Assembly (NCBI RefSeq): GCF_032362555.1
Contig: NC_083535.1
Location: 11,842,001 to 11,906,000, forward strand
Direction of reading: 5' to 3'
DNA: 64,000 nucleotides
Origin: Amyelois transitella
Taxonomy: Eukaryota; Arthropoda; Insecta; Lepidoptera; Pyralidae
Translations under genes and position numbers: made by a program
Shown: positions 62,240 through 64,000 of the stretch, one piece after another
Layout of the letters: every line of letters begins with the position of its first letter
Numbering within the stretch: the stretch's first letter is position 1
The notes under the pieces: model-generated
Databases searched by the model: none
What the model was told of the DNA's origin: nothing
The model's input: the letters and a program-made list of their open reading frames with translations, nothing else

Positions 62240-62284
62240 AATTATCTAGTCAGTAGAATGCTGCATTCTACTGACTAGATAATT
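62240..62284. repeat. perfect hairpin between convergent Harbinger genes
   Basis: Inverted repeat with 22-bp perfect arms (62240-62261 and 62263-62284) and a single-base loop. It directly abuts the transposase stop codon (62285-62287, minus) and lies 19 bp beyond the AATAAA of the plus-strand gene. Possible roles: 3'-end or transcription-collision signal, or a footprint of palindrome-forming repair. Confidence 0.9.
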
Positions 62285-63939
62285 TCACATAGCCCTTCCT
62301 CGAATTAACTCGTTTTGATTAGTGTTGGTTGTAGAGGTGTTATGCTGTATACTTTGATCTTCACTACCATCAAGAGCCTCAGCTGGCATATCTGTTGGAG
62401 CAGGTAGTTTAGCATGTATTGCAATATTATGCAATACACAACATGCGTTACAAATTCTGCTAGCCACGTAAGGCTGATAGTGAAGAACACGGTGTCAAAG
62501 CATACACCTCCAACGAGCCTTCAGTAATCCAAAACATCGTTCTATGCGAGATCTGGCTTGCACATGACGTCTGGTATATATTTCTTCTTGGGACCCTTGT
62601 TCAGCATCTAGTATAAGCGTCATCAACCAAGGTCGCTGTGGATATCCAGAATCCCCTGAAATTACATACTCAATAAATATTTTATTCAAAATAAATTGAA
62701 GAACTATAATGTATACTTGGGTGGCAAACAATGAATACTAATTTAATTTAGTTGATTTCCAATAGTTTATAGAAGTAGATGTATTATTTAAATGAAATAC
62801 TTTACATATGTTTATTCCATATAAGTTTTTTATCTATTATGGTTTACAATGAAATATAAGAAAAAATGTCTTACATACCTAATAACCAAACATGTTCACC
62901 ACTTTCATGAAGCCCTCGCATGAAAGTCTCTACATGACTAGCGGACCATATGTGGGAGTCATGTGTAGCACCACCAATTTTGAATTGACATTAATTATTT
63001 TTAAATCGAAATCGCATATCTGGGGAAAAAATATACAAAACAATTTGTTTTGGGGATATAACAATTGATAAAAAGTTATATAATACTCAATCTGTGTGAC
63101 TTGTCCTTATATATTTATTTACATGTGATATCTTTGACAGGTATATTCAGGCCATTTGAATTGAATTAACACTTTATTGCACAACATATAAAGAGTAGTA
63201 TATTTAGGTGTTTTGATAATAAAATTAAGTCTAGTTTCTTACCACTTGAACATTTAATGAATGATATCCTTTTCTATTAAAAAATGAATATTCATCCTCC
63301 TCTGGTCTTACTATAGCTATATGGGTACAATCAATGCACCCAATAATTCCAGGCAAATTATGTCTTATATGGAATCTGTAAATGTTAACAATTTTATAAC
63401 AAATACTGGCTGTAGGCCTAGGTGACAAATATTAAGAAAGGTTTTATATCTTTATAATTACACTTACTTCTCTTTGATTAAAGATCTCTCATGTGGTGTT
63501 TGTGGAAACACTATCCACCTGCTGACCATCCAATTGTGATTTAAAGAATTCACAACCTCCCTGACACAGCGACTTGTAGTCCGCTGTGTCAAATATTGTC
63601 CCACACCTACAATTGTCTGGTATGACCCTGTGGCTAAAAAGCTTAGAGTACACAGCACCTGAAAAACACAGTAATGTCTCTGCATACTCGTGTGGTTTTC
63701 TTTATAGGATTAGACTATAGAAATTTCTATAAGTATTCTAAGTTTAGAGATAAGTATACTTATTTCCCTATGAGGTTAATCCTTATGAAAGTTCTTACCT
63801 TCACTTCCAGGGAAATTTCATTGGATCCTTTCAATCCAGTATATCTTTTTAGTTCGTCGCATAATCGTCGAAAAGTTTTTTTATCAAGCCTGAAATGTTG
63901 TATAAACAACAATTTCGGCATATCTTCAATCGTTTCCAT
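62285..63939 (-). pseudogene. PIF/Harbinger (HARBI1-type) transposase, broken by a frameshift and a stop
   Basis: Five exons: 63799-63939, 63468-63658, 63243-63375, 62879-63019 and 62285-62655, about 326 codons. This is a DDE transposase of the nuclease family that cuts Harbinger termini. Landmarks: FRRLCDELKRYTGLKG; VLCTLSFLATGSYQTIVG; first catalytic Asp in GIIGCIDCTHI; NRKGYHSLNVQ; second Asp in GDSGYPQRPW; Glu in RSRIERCFGLLKARWRC; C-terminal NACCVLHNIA. Two lesions are visible. One base is missing near 62983-62985, between INVNSK and GGATHDSHIW. An in-frame TGA at 62495-62497 follows RWRCML. Splice sites and phases are otherwise consistent, so inactivation looks recent. The start at ATG 63939 is uncertain; a stop lies just upstream in frame, and the true N-terminus may be in another exon outside the window. 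Confidence 0.85.
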
Positions 63940-64000
63940 ATGTCTTCTTGATGAAAATCAACTTTGACGCCTCACCCAGGTATTCTCATTATGTGCAGCC

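Larger units (their letters stand above)
60480..64000. mobile_element. PIF/Harbinger DNA transposon, two-gene type (right end outside window)
   Basis: A Myb/SANT-like accessory gene (+, 60929-62097) and a HARBI1-type DDE transposase gene (-, 62285-63939) face each other, the usual content of animal Harbinger elements. The left boundary is put just after a family C repeat that ends about 60,450-60,490. I could not identify the terminal inverted repeats or the 3-bp target duplication, because the right end is beyond base 64000. The element probably lies inside or upstream of the NME8-like gene. Confidence 0.75.

Overview
The window looks like nuclear DNA of a moth or butterfly (inference). It is AT-rich and intron-rich. 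It is littered with short interspersed repeats whose 3' tails are (TATG)n, with tRNA-headed SINEs, and with Tigger and PIF/Harbinger DNA transposons. The protein genes are typically animal: a cytochrome P450, a BTB-zinc-finger regulator, an SLC35D nucleotide-sugar transporter, an Eph receptor tyrosine kinase and an NME8-like axonemal protein. No prokaryotic-style operons, CRISPR arrays or rRNA genes were seen.

Layout. 1-7.1 kb (+): two tandem paralogues of a small four-membrane-span protein. The first is cut by the window start; the second is complete (4 exons, 235 aa). A lone terminal exon of a cytochrome P450 lies between them. 7.1-16.6 kb: AT-rich, repeat-poor, without a recognisable host gene. 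It holds a 31-bp-arm palindrome, a second inverted repeat, and a degenerate Tigger element inserted into a SINE. 16.7-33.2 kb (-): one BTB gene. Six phase-compatible exons give a 319-aa BTB plus two-C2H2-finger isoform. Two more distal exons, one of them a short exon found by reading the sequence, give a candidate 337-aa isoform with a KPHE-type repeat and a basic tail instead of fingers. 33.2-34.2 kb: a head-to-head intergenic region. 34.2-36.7 kb (+): a single-exon SLC35D/fringe-connection-type transporter and its 3' UTR. 36.7-48.2 kb: no gene seen; mostly old repeats and AT-rich sequence. 48.2-51.2 kb (-): a complete Eph receptor in one uninterrupted 1011-codon reading frame. 52.4-59.7 kb (-): at least ten coding exons of an NME8/TXNDC3-like protein with degenerate NDK-like segments joined by Glu-rich linkers; its 5' end is not seen. 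About 60.5-64.0 kb: a PIF/Harbinger transposon with an intact four-exon Myb/SANT-like gene (+) facing a five-exon transposase gene (-). The transposase is broken by one frameshift and one stop, and a perfect 22-bp-arm hairpin sits exactly between the two 3' ends.

The host genes are functionally unrelated neighbours. Plausible links are the shared promoter region of the BTB and SLC35D genes, the tandem duplication of the membrane-protein gene, and the two-gene Harbinger element. Exon ends were placed by hand from GT/AG sites and phase continuity; no transcript data or database search was available.
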